A stretch of 64,000 nucleotides of DNA from Rhizobiaceae bacterium (GCA_023953845.1 JAMLJC010000001.1:1054001-1118000), one strand, 5' to 3'. Shown: positions 35,435 to 44,976, counted from the stretch's first letter. Numbers and translations: made by a program. Notes: generated by a model not told the origin, from the sequence alone.

Positions 35435-38400
35435 CTATTGACTTCCGCTTGTCGACTCGTCGAGTGAGTTCAGCAGCGCTTCCGCTTGGTCGAGGAACGC
35501 GGCAAGTTCGCCCGGCTTGCCCGTACTTATCGACTGCCATTCACTCATCGGCCGGACCATCGCAAGCTCGCTGGCGCTCTGCGACAGTTCGTCCAATTCG
35601 CTGACGGTCATGCCTCGGCTGCGGAGGTAATACTGCGCCCACCGGGTAAAGGTCAGAAGCCACATCGCAACCGTCAGGGCGGCGTTCCACCGTGTCCAGT
35701 CGGAAGTGCTGGCAAGGGGCTGTTGCACCGTTCGCTGCTGCCGCCTCAGGATCGCCTTCAGCGACTTTAGGCTGGCCTGCTGCCGCTCGGGGCTACCGTG
35801 GGCGAAGAGATACGCGGTAATATTGGTCGTCTGGCCCTCGCGCGCTCGGTCAAATAGCGGCGTCTTGTGTTTGGGCTCCGGCTCCAACATAGCGGCCAGC
35901 TCTTGAACCCAGATATCGCAGGCATCGTCGAATTTGGCTCGATCATTCTGCAATAGCGGAGAGATCACATCCTGGAAAAGCCACGGCTCTGCCCAGGCTA
36001 GTTGGCGCATGTGCCCTCGCATCGAATTGACTAGGTGTCTCAACTCGTCCGCGGGGATCGTCGCCCGCAACGCCCCATGCAGCGCTGCTACCAAGCCGCT
36101 GTAGGTCTCTTCTGCCTTAGGATTCCGTGCCGCGCGTTGAACCATCCAGCCCAAAGTTCGCACCTGCTCATCGTATGGAAAAGCAGCGAGCAATTGCAGC
36201 ACGATGGCGAGCCCTCCCGCTTTTTCCAGCCGCCGCTCGATTGCATTCAGTCCTAACCACTGCAGCAGGCCGTTGCCGCTGCGCATGAGGCGCTCCCGTT
36301 GCACATCGCCGATGTCAAACTGCACTGACAGCGAAATCTCGCTGACGATTTGGCCCAATAGGGACAGCCGCACCACATCCTGAACTTGAGGCTCGTCTGG
36401 CACAGAGACTATCTGGGCTTCGGCGATCGCCAGCAGAGCGTCGGGCGCATACCACCATAAAAATTTGATGGCGAAGAACTCCGACCAGGTCAGGGCTGCG
36501 TATTTAGTTGGATGGAATAAGTGGTCAGGGTGATAAGAGCTATGTAACAGACTCTCGATGGGCTCCCGCAAAATCCGTGCGTCCATCACGGCTAATTCCT
36601 TGTCGGCCCCGTCGTACGCCCGGTGGAATGATGCCTGGATGAACTGCGCCAGAAACTCCAGAAAGCTGCGCTCGGATTGTAGCTCTCGATGGTCGTGGTC
36701 CCCAGCGTGTGAATGCGCGAGTAACTCACCTATCACCGCCCAAGCCCGGGTGAAACACGCGAAGTCACCTGTCTGTTGGTCAAGACAATTGCGCAAACCA
36801 GCCGTACCGGGCAACGCGAGGGCGTCACCCTTGAGAAGCCCCAACGTCGCTATCTGAGCCTTCAACGGCTCGCCGCTCAAGCCTTGGAGAGATGCCTCGC
36901 CAGTCCAATTGCACAGCACATCGCCAGCTTCAGCCATATCTAGGAAACGTAGCGGCTCATAACGCCGCGGCGCTGTCGCCGACGCCGTCGAGTCGAGAAG
37001 AAGACGCATCGGCGGGTTTTCGGTCTCGCCGGCGCCCTGCACGGCTTGCGCCTCCTGGACCAACCCAATCTTGTAATCCTCGACCTTGAGGAGGACATCC
37101 ATGGGAATTGGTGTGACCAGTAATGGATAGTTTTCCGCGGCTTTCTGAAACGAATTGGACAGGTTGAAACCTGCTACCGGCAAACCGTCCGGAGCCATAA
37201 TCAAAATATAGCGATCATGCAGCCGGCCTTCCTTTAGGCCGAAAATGCGAAGCTTTATGCGTTTCAAAAGGTGGCGATTTTGCTCACAGTTCGCCAACAG
37301 GTTGTCAATCCCGCTTGGGGACGGATTGTCGGAAGCTGGCTGCGTAGCCTCGTTCGCCCTCGATGGCTTGGGCAGGGACCTGAAGACAACGTAGTCAGCC
37401 TTCGGGGCGGCATAGAGCAACATCAGGCTTAGGCCGGCCGACTCGAAATAAGGATCGAAAATGATCACCTGATGCTGGTCGTACCTCGCCAGCAGCGTTT
37501 TGAACCATTCCACGAATTGAAGTCGCCCCTCGCCGTCGCCCTGGCCCCAACGCGGGAAGAACCGCCCCTCCGACTTCGGTGGGTGGAGCCGGGCAAGAAG
37601 CGATGCGAGATCGCGGCTGATCGGGACCCAAGGGTCGGCCGCACGCCCACCGATGCGGTTGGTGAAGCCCAAATTGTCGCGATTGATCGTTAGGGCTGCC
37701 TTTGTCCGCTCTGACGCGGCCGCCCGAGTGGTTTTTTCCAGCCAGTCGAACTTGACCGGGTGGGCGCCGTGGCCCAGCACGTGACCTTGTAGATGAAGCT
37801 CCCGAATGTACCCAATTCGCCACCGGCAACACAGCGTCCCCTGGCGGGAATGGTCGTCATCGAAACCGAAGATCTCCAGTTCAGTGCTGTCGGTTCTGCC
37901 GTGCAGCTGGTCGCTTAGCTCGAATTGGCATTGGAACACGCCCTCCGCATCGCGTTCCGCCATGGCGATGCCCGAGTAAGCGATTTGGTCACCATTCGTG
38001 ATGCTTAGACGAAACTGAAAAGCGGCAAAGTTCGGCACCTGCATCTGGTTGAACCGGGCAACCAAGGCAAGCGGCTTGTCGATCCAACTCACGCTCAACA
38101 GGGACCTCTCTTGGTCGTCCAGCGCGGGAAAAACCATCAATTCCAGGTCGCCAAACCGGGCGGCGTCGGCACCGCCGAAGTCCAGACCTGTATCTGCGTT
38201 TAGATGTTCGATGATTGTTTCAGTCAGAACGACGTCGTAGTTCTGACCGAGGCGAAACAGCGCCCCCTTGTCAATTTGGCTGATTGAAGCGCTCAATGCA
38301 CCAGCTCCGCCGTGAGGACTGGACGGCGAAACACGGTCATGCGCATCGCGGTTGAGTAGATAAGCGACGGGGCGATAGACGAGCTTATCGGCGGGAAGTG

Positions 38401-38806
38401 AGGCCACTCCAAACCGTGCCCTGATCTTGTCGGGGAGTCCAAGCTTCAATTCTTCGCTGATTGCCGCAATAGTTCGACCTGCGCTCAATTGCCGGAGGAT
38501 CTCCGCGCAGTGGACGCTTTTGACGTACAGGTTCAGCCGAATAACCTGCGCATTGACGGGTCCAAAAGGACGGAAGTTATTGTCGTTGCTGGAAGACCAG
38601 CTATCGCTTGAATGGTTGTAGGGGAGCAGGCGACCGTAAAGGATTCGATTTTCAAGTGACTGTGTGGATTTTATTTGCAATATCCAGAGTTGAAGCGCAC
38701 AGGCGCGCGCATCTTTTGAGAACAATCGCGCCAGCCGGCTATCGCTGAGGAGATCTTCCAGAACTGGAGCTGTAATTTCTGTATCGGCATCTTTCCGCAT
38801 TGTCAC
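35435..38806 (-). CDS. Large protein of unknown function with PLD-like segment (candidate defence cargo)
   Basis: A 1123-residue protein, not a known conjugation component. It has no signal peptide or clear membrane segment. Residues 447-475 read VIIFDPYFESAGLSLMLLYAAPKADYVVF, the opening strand-helix pattern of phospholipase-D-like folds. Residues 529-552 carry LHDRYILI followed by GFNLSNS, resembling a single HxK/R motif with the downstream G-x-N/S element, so one half-site of a PLD-like nuclease is plausible. The N-terminal part (LYVKSVHCAEILRQL) vaguely recalls proteins annotated as VPA1262 family; this is from memory and untested. The C-terminal 500 residues are helical without visible motifs. 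GC content and codon use look lower and more mixed than in the trb genes, suggesting recent acquisition. It separates traG/copG from trbB, which are usually adjacent. A PLD-type antiviral or anti-plasmid effector is the leading guess. Confidence 0.72.
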   Translation of the reverse strand: MTMRKDADTEITAPVLEDLLSDSRLARLFSKDARACALQLWILQIKSTQSLENRILYGRLLPYNHSSDSWSSSNDNNFRPFGPVNAQVIRLNLYVKSVHCAEILRQLSAGRTIAAISEELKLGLPDKIRARFGVASLPADKLVYRPVAYLLNRDAHDRVSPSSPHGGAGALSASISQIDKGALFRLGQNYDVVLTETIIEHLNADTGLDFGGADAARFGDLELMVFPALDDQERSLLSVSWIDKPLALVARFNQMQVPNFAAFQFRLSITNGDQIAYSGIAMAERDAEGVFQCQFELSDQLHGRTDSTELEIFGFDDDHSRQGTLCCRWRIGYIRELHLQGHVLGHGAHPVKFDWLEKTTRAAASERTKAALTINRDNLGFTNRIGGRAADPWVPISRDLASLLARLHPPKSEGRFFPRWGQGDGEGRLQFVEWFKTLLARYDQHQVIIFDPYFESAGLSLMLLYAAPKADYVVFRSLPKPSRANEATQPASDNPSPSGIDNLLANCEQNRHLLKRIKLRIFGLKEGRLHDRYILIMAPDGLPVAGFNLSNSFQKAAENYPLLVTPIPMDVLLKVEDYKIGLVQEAQAVQGAGETENPPMRLLLDSTASATAPRRYEPLRFLDMAEAGDVLCNWTGEASLQGLSGEPLKAQIATLGLLKGDALALPGTAGLRNCLDQQTGDFACFTRAWAVIGELLAHSHAGDHDHRELQSERSFLEFLAQFIQASFHRAYDGADKELAVMDARILREPIESLLHSSYHPDHLFHPTKYAALTWSEFFAIKFLWWYAPDALLAIAEAQIVSVPDEPQVQDVVRLSLLGQIVSEISLSVQFDIGDVQRERLMRSGNGLLQWLGLNAIERRLEKAGGLAIVLQLLAAFPYDEQVRTLGWMVQRAARNPKAEETYSGLVAALHGALRATIPADELRHLVNSMRGHMRQLAWAEPWLFQDVISPLLQNDRAKFDDACDIWVQELAAMLEPEPKHKTPLFDRAREGQTTNITAYLFAHGSPERQQASLKSLKAILRRQQRTVQQPLASTSDWTRWNAALTVAMWLLTFTRWAQYYLRSRGMTVSELDELSQSASELAMVRPMSEWQSISTGKPGELAAFLDQAEALLNSLDESTSGSQ

Positions 38807-38854
38807 GTCGCCGCCTTGAGCTTGGATGGCCTGTCTAAATTAGCCGGTATCACA

Positions 38855-39280
38855 TCATTCTTCTAACACAACATCCTCCGCGATCTCCTGCCGCAGCTTC
38901 GGCCCCTTGGCTAGCCGCCGCCCGAGCGCAGTGACGAAGGCGCCGTAGCGCTCGGCGGCCTTGGCGTGCGCAGCCTTCGCAACAGGTTCGGAGAGCGTGG
39001 GCGTGGTGGCGAGCCAGAAGCGCACGAACACGGCGAGCATCTCGACGGAAATCCCGACATCGCGCTCAAGCCGGACCATGCGTCGGTCGAACTGGTCGAG
39101 CCTTTTGGTGATCGCGGCTTCCTGCCGCTCGGCCGCGTCGGGCGACAGGAAGGATTCGATCGCGGCCTCCGCGATCAGCGAGCGGGATTGATCCCGCCGC
39201 GCGGCGTGATCGGCGAGGCGGTTCATCACGGCGGGATCGAGATAGACGGATAGGCGCTGCTTGCGGGCGGGTTTGCTCAT
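38855..39280 (-). CDS. CopG-type ribbon-helix-helix regulator
   Basis: A 141-residue protein starting MSKPARKQRLSVYLDPAVMNRLADHAARRDQSRSLIAEAAIESFL, a ribbon-helix-helix DNA-binding motif, followed by a helical C-terminal domain. In this ICE family such a gene lies between traG and trbB and probably regulates transfer genes or assists relaxosome function. The ATG at 39280 has GAGG upstream and overlaps the end of traG. Confidence 0.88.
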   Translation of the reverse strand: MSKPARKQRLSVYLDPAVMNRLADHAARRDQSRSLIAEAAIESFLSPDAAERQEAAITKRLDQFDRRMVRLERDVGISVEMLAVFVRFWLATTPTLSEPVAKAAHAKAAERYGAFVTALGRRLAKGPKLRQEIAEDVVLEE

Positions 39281-39287
39281 CGGCGCC

Positions 39288-41270
39288 TCACAGGTCCATA
39301 CCGTCGGCGGGATCGAGCGACGCCTGACGCGCCACACCCTGCATGAGCCGGTTCATCCGGCTGTTGCGGGCGGCGTCATCCTCATCGTCGTCGTTGAGGC
39401 CGATCTCGAACTCGTTCTCGATCGCCTCCGTCTTCTCGACCGGCTGTACGCGGTTGAGTTCGGGCTGGCGGCGACGTTCGGATTCGGTCGGATCGTCATC
39501 ATCGGCTTCCGGTGCGGGCTTCGGTTCCGCGATCTGCGGACGCGGCGGCACGGGCAACGCGGTCCAGTCATCCGGGCGGCCCTGCGTCGCCTTCAGCGCG
39601 GGCGGCGGCAGGATTCGTTCCTGCAAACGACGATCTTCGAAGTAGCGCGCCTTCTTCGCCCGGATCGGCGGCGTGCCCGCGACCATGACGATCTCGTCGG
39701 TCGCGGGAAGCTGCATCACCTCGCCGGGGGTGAGCAGCGGCCGGGCGGTTTCGGAGCGCGACACCATCAGGTGCCCGAGCCAGGGCGACAGGCGACTGCC
39801 GGCATAGTTCTTCATCGCCTTCATCTCGGTCGCGGTGCCGAGGGCGTCCGACACACGCTTGGCGGTGCGCTCGTCATTTGTGGCGAAGCTGACGCGCACA
39901 TGGCAGTTGTCGAGGATCGAGTTGTTGGCGCCATAGGCTTTCTCGATCTGGTTCAGCGACTGCGCGATCAGGAAGGACTTGAGGCCATAGCCGGCCATGA
40001 AGGCGAGCGCAGACTCGAAGAAGTCGAGCCGCCCCAGCGCCGGAAACTCGTCCAGCATGAGCAGTAGCCGGTGACGCCCGGCTTTGGCCTGCAAGTCTTC
40101 GGTCAGGCGGCGGCCGACCTGATTGAGGATCAGGCGGATCAGCGGCTTGGTGCGGTTGATGTCCGAAGGCGGCACGACGAGGTAGAGCGTCGTCGGCTGC
40201 TTGCCCTCCACGATGTCGGTGATGCGCCAGTCGCAGCGGCGCGTCACCTCGGCAACCACGGGATCACGGTATAGACCGAGGAAGGACATGGCGGTGGAGA
40301 GCACACCCGACCGCTCGTTGTCGGATTTGTTCAGCAACTCGCGGGCGGCGCTGGCAATGACCGGGTGCGGCCCCGCGTCGCCGAGATGGGCGGTCTTCAT
40401 CATGGCGGCGAGCGTCGACTCGATCGGACGCTTGGGATCGGAGAGGAAGGCGGCGACGCCGGCGAGCGTCTTGTCCGCCTCGGCGTAGAGGACATGGAGG
40501 ATCGCGCCGACCAGCAGGGCGTGGCTGGTCTTCTCCCAATGGCTGCGCTTCTCCAAGCTGCCCTCGGGATCGACCAGGATGTCGGCGATGTTCTGGACGT
40601 CGCGCACCTCCCACTCGCCGCGCCGCACTTCGAGCAGCGGATTGTAGGCCGAGGATTTGGCGTTAGTCGGATCGAACAGCAGCACGCGGCCGTGCCGGGC
40701 GCGGAAACCGGCGGTGAGCTGCCAGTTCTCGCCCTTGATGTCGTGGACGATGGCGGAGCCCGGCCAGGTCAGCAGCGAGGGGATGACGAGGCCGACGCCC
40801 TTGCCGGAACGGGTCGGCGCGAAGCACAGCACATGCTCCGGTCCGTCGTGCCGGAGATAGTCGTGGGTATAGCGGCCGAGCACGACGCCATCGGGGCCGA
40901 GCAGCCCGGCGGCCTTCACCTCCGCGGCTTCGGCCCAGCGCGCCGAGCCGTAGGTCTCGACTTTCTTGGCCTCGCGCGCCCGCCAGACCGACATGCCGAT
41001 GGCGACGGCGGCGGCGATCAGACCGCCGGACGCCGCGATATAGGCGCCCTCGACGAAGATCGACGGCGCATAGGCGTCGTAGCCATACCACCACCAGAAG
41101 AAGGCGGCCGGAAAGTAGAAGGGGAAGCCCAACACCTTGAACCATGGCGTCCCGAGTTCGGGCTGGAAGGCGAGCCGCCAGGCGACCCATTCGGTCGCGC
41201 CCCAGAGGCAGACGAGGACGATGGCGAAGACGGCGAGGATCTGGCCCCAGAGGATTTTCGTCGCGGACAT
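39288..41270 (-). CDS. traG: Conjugal transfer coupling protein TraG (VirD4-like)
   Basis: A type IV coupling protein of about 660 residues. N-terminal transmembrane helices lie near residues 10-30, 45-62 and 75-93. Walker A is FAPTRSGKGVG at residues 150-160 and Walker B is LLLMLDEFPALGRLDFFE. It delivers the relaxase-DNA complex to the Trb channel. The acidic, disordered C-terminus (EADDDDPTESERR and NDDDEDDAARNS) may contact partners. The ATG at 41270 with AAGGAA upstream is chosen. Confidence 0.95.
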   Translation of the reverse strand: MSATKILWGQILAVFAIVLVCLWGATEWVAWRLAFQPELGTPWFKVLGFPFYFPAAFFWWWYGYDAYAPSIFVEGAYIAASGGLIAAAVAIGMSVWRAREAKKVETYGSARWAEAAEVKAAGLLGPDGVVLGRYTHDYLRHDGPEHVLCFAPTRSGKGVGLVIPSLLTWPGSAIVHDIKGENWQLTAGFRARHGRVLLFDPTNAKSSAYNPLLEVRRGEWEVRDVQNIADILVDPEGSLEKRSHWEKTSHALLVGAILHVLYAEADKTLAGVAAFLSDPKRPIESTLAAMMKTAHLGDAGPHPVIASAARELLNKSDNERSGVLSTAMSFLGLYRDPVVAEVTRRCDWRITDIVEGKQPTTLYLVVPPSDINRTKPLIRLILNQVGRRLTEDLQAKAGRHRLLLMLDEFPALGRLDFFESALAFMAGYGLKSFLIAQSLNQIEKAYGANNSILDNCHVRVSFATNDERTAKRVSDALGTATEMKAMKNYAGSRLSPWLGHLMVSRSETARPLLTPGEVMQLPATDEIVMVAGTPPIRAKKARYFEDRRLQERILPPPALKATQGRPDDWTALPVPPRPQIAEPKPAPEADDDDPTESERRRQPELNRVQPVEKTEAIENEFEIGLNDDDEDDAARNSRMNRLMQGVARQASLDPADGMDL

Positions 41271-41310
41271 AGGCAATTCCTTTTTGGGCAAAGGTTCTCA
41301 GGCGAAAGGA

Positions 41311-43050
41311 TCAGAGGCCGAGGCCGCGCTTGCGCCCGAAGCTCCAGTCGATGCCGCCGTCGTCGCGGGCGATGCCGGAGACGTGGCGGCCGAGCTGCTT
41401 TTCGAGCGAGGGCGTCCACGGCACGAGTTGGAAGCCGAGGCCGTCGTCGATCATGGCGAAGCGGCCGGAGGCGAGCGTGAAGCGCTGGCGATAGGAGCCG
41501 GCGACATATTCGCCGCCGCCGGCCCTGTTGAAAGGTTGGCCGGTCTCGGCGGCGAGCTTCTCACCGAGCGCATCCAGCTCCCGGCCGCGCAGCGTCTCGA
41601 TCAGGTTGCGACTGAAGGTGACGCGCTGGCCGTGCCGCTCGCCGAAGCCCTGTTCGACCAGATGATCGGCGCGGGCGTTCATGGCGTTACGCACCTCGGC
41701 GCCAAAGCCGCCCTCTGACAGGGCGACCGGCTCGCGGGCGATGTTCTGGCGGTCGAGCCAGGTCGCCCCGGTCGCGGTGATCTGGCGATCGATGTCGAGA
41801 TCGGAACGCACGGCGAGCGCCACGCGGCGTTCGCCTTTGGCGTCCTCGAACCTGCGCAGCTCGACGATCGATCCCGTCGCGCTGTCGCCGGCAGCGTCGA
41901 GATCGCGCAGCCTGATGTGATGGGTCCGGCCGTCGACGCCGTCGACCACGGCATAGGCCGTACCCTTCAGCTCGTCGTCGAGACCGCGAGCCACCAGCCG
42001 ACCGATGATCGGCGTGTCGAGATTTTCGGCGGCGAGCACATAGCCCGCCGATCCGCGCTCGATGCCGCGTTCGGTCAGCGCCCGGTGCATCCGCTTGATG
42101 ATGTCGCCGCGCTCGCCCATCTCACGCAGCGTCGCCTCAGCGTCGTCGGCGATCATCCATTGGCTGGGCGCGACCTGATCGGCGAGGCCGAGGGATTCCA
42201 GCTTGCGCAGACGCCCGGCCTTCAGGGCGTGATATTCGTCGGGCTTCGTTTCGCGGTCGGGCGCCATGTCGATGACGCCGGTCTCGCGCCCGTCGCGGAC
42301 GAGCTGACGATCGAGCTGGGTCCAGCGCTCGGCCTCGACCTGCCGCTCCAGATCACGGTGGATGTCGAGATCGGTGCGCGGTCCCAAGTCCTGCGTGACG
42401 AGATCGGCGGCACGGGCGCGCATCCCTTCCTTGATGTAATCGCGTGCGATGACGAGATCTTGCCCGTCCTCGGCGCGGCCGCGCAGGATGATGTGGACGT
42501 GGGGATTGTCGGTGTTCCAATGATCGACGCCGGCCCAATCGAGCTTCGTGCCGAGGTCGCTCTCCATCTGGGTCATCAAATCGCGGGCGAAGCTCCGGAG
42601 GTCGGTCATCTCCACCGCGTCCTCCGGCGAGACGATGAACCGGAAGTGATGGCGGTCTTCCTCGCAGCGCTCCGCGAAAGCCCGGCCATCCACGTCGTCG
42701 CGGTCCGGTCCGAACAGCCGGGCCTTCTCTCCGTCACGGGTCACGCCTTCGCGGCGCAGATAGTTGAGATGGGCTTTGAGCGGCGTGGCGCGCGCATGGT
42801 GGCGCACCACCCGCGTCTTGATGACGACGATGCGGGAGCGGCCGGTCAGGAGACGATTGGCGCGAACGCTCGCCGTGCGGCCACGGCCGAAGGTCGAGCG
42901 GTTGCCGGGGGTGATCCTTCCCGAGCGTGAGATGCGGGCGCCGGCCTTCTGCGCGGCGGCAAGTGCCTGCGCAATGAAGGGGCGCGCGGCCTGTTTGCCG
43001 GATGAGCGGATGCGGCCTGGCCGGACGCGGAAATCGCTGTCGCCGGTCAT
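41311..43050 (-). CDS. VirD2-like relaxase with DUF3363 domain
   Basis: A 579-residue mobilisation nuclease. The N-terminal relaxase domain has a candidate catalytic Tyr97 (HLNYLRREG), HHFRFIVSP at residues 134-142, and the metal-binding His triad His177, His184 and His186 in DHWNTDNPHVHIILRG. The rest matches the DUF3363 C-terminal region common in these ICEs. It should nick oriT and stay covalently attached to the 5' end of the transferred strand. The ATG at 43050 is chosen by conserved N-terminus. A strong inverted repeat lies 60-90 bp upstream. Confidence 0.94.
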   Translation of the reverse strand: MTGDSDFRVRPGRIRSSGKQAARPFIAQALAAAQKAGARISRSGRITPGNRSTFGRGRTASVRANRLLTGRSRIVVIKTRVVRHHARATPLKAHLNYLRREGVTRDGEKARLFGPDRDDVDGRAFAERCEEDRHHFRFIVSPEDAVEMTDLRSFARDLMTQMESDLGTKLDWAGVDHWNTDNPHVHIILRGRAEDGQDLVIARDYIKEGMRARAADLVTQDLGPRTDLDIHRDLERQVEAERWTQLDRQLVRDGRETGVIDMAPDRETKPDEYHALKAGRLRKLESLGLADQVAPSQWMIADDAEATLREMGERGDIIKRMHRALTERGIERGSAGYVLAAENLDTPIIGRLVARGLDDELKGTAYAVVDGVDGRTHHIRLRDLDAAGDSATGSIVELRRFEDAKGERRVALAVRSDLDIDRQITATGATWLDRQNIAREPVALSEGGFGAEVRNAMNARADHLVEQGFGERHGQRVTFSRNLIETLRGRELDALGEKLAAETGQPFNRAGGGEYVAGSYRQRFTLASGRFAMIDDGLGFQLVPWTPSLEKQLGRHVSGIARDDGGIDWSFGRKRGLGL

Positions 43051-43108
43051 GGCCGAGACCCCGCACATCGCGTCAGGCCACGGATAAAGCTCACAAATCG
43101 GCAAAACT

Positions 43109-43137
43109 GCGAGGTGCGCTTAAAATTCGCACCTCGC
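43109..43137. other. Candidate oriT inverted repeat
   Basis: A perfect 10-bp inverted repeat: GCGAGGTGCG at 43109-43118 and CGCACCTCGC at 43128-43137, around the AT-rich loop CTTAAAATT. It is 59 bp upstream of the relaxase gene in an otherwise empty AT-richer stretch, where oriT is expected. No RP4- or Ti-type nic consensus was recognised with confidence. Confidence 0.55.
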
Positions 43138-43179
43138 GAAATCGCTGCATAACCTATTGAAATAACACGACCGCCAACC

Positions 43180-43199
43180 GCCGCGCCTCGCGGCTTTTT
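43180..43199 (+). terminator. Plus-strand terminator-like hairpin near oriT
   Basis: GCCGCG CCT CGCGGC followed by five Ts and then AT. The orientation is plus, opposite to all genes nearby, so it may end a short plus-strand transcript from the oriT region or block antisense transcription into the transglycosylase gene. Confidence 0.5.
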
Positions 43200-43294
43200 A
43201 TCTCGCCATCCTCCGGTCGTGTTGCCCGTGCTCCCCCTCAGCGCCCTCCATGACACGCTGGAACGCGCTATCGTGCGATCAGGAACCCGCGCGA

Positions 43295-44011
43295 TCATGG
43301 CGCCGTTCCTCCGCTCGCCCGCGCGACGAACAGGCCATTCGACTGCGGCACGATGGCGGAAACATCGCGCACGATCGGCGTCGCCGGAGCATCGCTCGGC
43401 GGACGTTCGGCCGGCACGGAATCGGCGGTCGGCTTGCTCGTCTGTTGCGTGACGAACAGCGCCGAACGTGTCCAGGCCAGCGGATCGATCGCCGCGACCA
43501 TGGTGACGCCGGGATCGCCGGTGCCGTCGAGATTGGGCGCGACGGCGGCGACATAGGCGCGGGTCTCGGGCGGCAATGGGCGCCCCCTCAGCGACGCCTC
43601 GTAGCGACCGGGTCCGGCGTTGTAGGCGGCGATCCAGCCGGGCGATCCGTAGCGATCGTAGAGCAGCCGGATGTAGGCCGCGCCTGCGATGATGTTGTCG
43701 TGCGGATCGTAAGGGTCTGCACCGAGACGATGGCGGATGCGCAGATCGCTCCATGTCGTGGGCATCACCTGCATCAGGCCCATCGCGCCTTTGGGCGAAA
43801 TGGCGCGCGGATCGCCGTTGCTTTCGGCGGCGAGCACGGCGCGTATCCAGGCAATGGGAAGCTGGAAACGTTGCGCCGCCTCGGCAATGTGCTCGCCATA
43901 GGGATCGCGCGGCGACGGGCGGATGACGCCCGGCGGTTGCGCGAAGGCCGGTCCCGAAATCCCGCAAGCGAGCGACAGGCCGGAAAGGAGAAGGAAGGCG
44001 GCGCAGCGCAT
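43295..44011 (-). CDS. Conjugation-associated lytic transglycosylase (VirB1/TrbN-like)
   Basis: A 238-residue SLT-domain enzyme that locally opens peptidoglycan for the mating channel. The signal peptide ends PAFAQ at about residue 25. The catalytic Glu63 lies in AAESNGDPRAISPKGAMGLMQVMPTTW, and AAYNAGPGRY is the second family motif. The ATG at 44011 is chosen because the signal peptide begins there. Confidence 0.93.
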   Translation of the reverse strand: MRCAAFLLLSGLSLACGISGPAFAQPPGVIRPSPRDPYGEHIAEAAQRFQLPIAWIRAVLAAESNGDPRAISPKGAMGLMQVMPTTWSDLRIRHRLGADPYDPHDNIIAGAAYIRLLYDRYGSPGWIAAYNAGPGRYEASLRGRPLPPETRAYVAAVAPNLDGTGDPGVTMVAAIDPLAWTRSALFVTQQTSKPTADSVPAERPPSDAPATPIVRDVSAIVPQSNGLFVARASGGTAP

Positions 44012-44015
44012 GGCG

Positions 44016-44363
44016 TCACTCCTTCCCGTCGTATTTGGACTGGCGGCTCCAGTGCAGCGACCAGGCATTGCCCGCGTCGTCGTCACGGAACAGGTTGGCG
44101 CGGATCGGCTGCGGCAGAGCCGGATCGTCGATGACCAGTGCGAGGTATTCGCCCGCGCGCTCGCCGGTGCGTTTCCAGGCGGCGCCGATGTCGCCAGCGG
44201 CCTCGTTGTTCATGCCGTCGAAGACGTGGACGCGATAATCGGGCGCGTTCGCGGCATCCGACGGTTCGGCCGCGATGATGATGACGTCCTGGTTCAAATG
44301 CAGCGTCGTCAGATGTCCAATGAAGCCGGTTTCGTCGCGGGTGAATGTGCCGATCTGTGGCAT
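44016..44363 (-). CDS. DUF736 family protein, paralogue 1
   Basis: A 115-residue protein starting MPQIGTFTRDETGFIGHLTTLHLNQDVIIIAAEP and ending with the DUF736 pattern YLALVIDDPALPQPIRANLF. These are small proteins of unknown function found in alphaproteobacterial conjugative elements. It starts the TraF-downstream block just before the transglycosylase. A second, diverged family member is at 49670-49999. Confidence 0.9.
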   Translation of the reverse strand: MPQIGTFTRDETGFIGHLTTLHLNQDVIIIAAEPSDAANAPDYRVHVFDGMNNEAAGDIGAAWKRTGERAGEYLALVIDDPALPQPIRANLFRDDDAGNAWSLHWSRQSKYDGKE

Positions 44364-44430
44364 GGTCCTGTCCTTCGCGGCGAGGTTGGAGAACCATCAA
44401 CGGGCACCGCTCCCGCCGATGGGAAAGCGG

Positions 44431-44976
44431 TCAGCGTGTCGGCGCACGCCAGAAGAAGCGGCCATCGCCGGCTTCGTCGGTGTAGAGGGGCGTTGCCTTG
44501 CCGATGACGTCACGCGCGGGAAGCGGGCCGAAATAGCGGCCGTCGAGGCTGTCCGGCACGGACGGGTTCATCAGGAAGATGTCGCCATCCGCGATGCGCC
44601 GGCAGCCCTGCCAGACCGGCAGCGGACGGCCGCGCCTGTCGTGATCGAGCGCGTCGCCGAAGGGCACGCCATCGACCGTCACGGCGTTGCCGGTCCGGCA
44701 GACATCCTGCCCCGGCAGCGCGGCGATGTGCTTTAACAGCGGCACGCCGCGGCCGATATAGCCGCGCCCGACCATGAAGTCGGCGAGCGGCTTGTCCGGC
44801 ATCACCGCGACCAGATCGCCAGCTTTGAGATGGCGTGGCGCATCGAGATCGTAGAACCCGATCGGCGTGCTGGCCGAAGCGTTCCACAGCAGTTTGACCG
44901 GCAGGGAAACGCAGGACGCGATGGCGACGCCCATCACGGAAAAATACGTCACCATGACGTAGCCGAAGCGGGTCAT
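44431..44976 (-). CDS. traF: TraF-type S26 signal peptidase
   Basis: A 181-residue membrane-bound serine peptidase. The N-terminal helix (VMVTYFSVMGVAIASCV) is followed by the catalytic Ser36 in NASASTPIGFY and Lys82 in VPLLKHIAALPGQ, matching the RP4 TraF Ser/Lys dyad spacing. It is expected to process the TrbC pilin. It overlaps the DUF2840 gene by four bases. Confidence 0.94.
   Translation of the reverse strand: MTRFGYVMVTYFSVMGVAIASCVSLPVKLLWNASASTPIGFYDLDAPRHLKAGDLVAVMPDKPLADFMVGRGYIGRGVPLLKHIAALPGQDVCRTGNAVTVDGVPFGDALDHDRRGRPLPVWQGCRRIADGDIFLMNPSVPDSLDGRYFGPLPARDVIGKATPLYTDEAGDGRFFWRAPTR

Noticed and set aside
40365..42930. Plus-strand frames of 371 and 337 codons
   Set aside because: Antisense to traG and the relaxase; low-complexity Arg/Gly/Asp translations.
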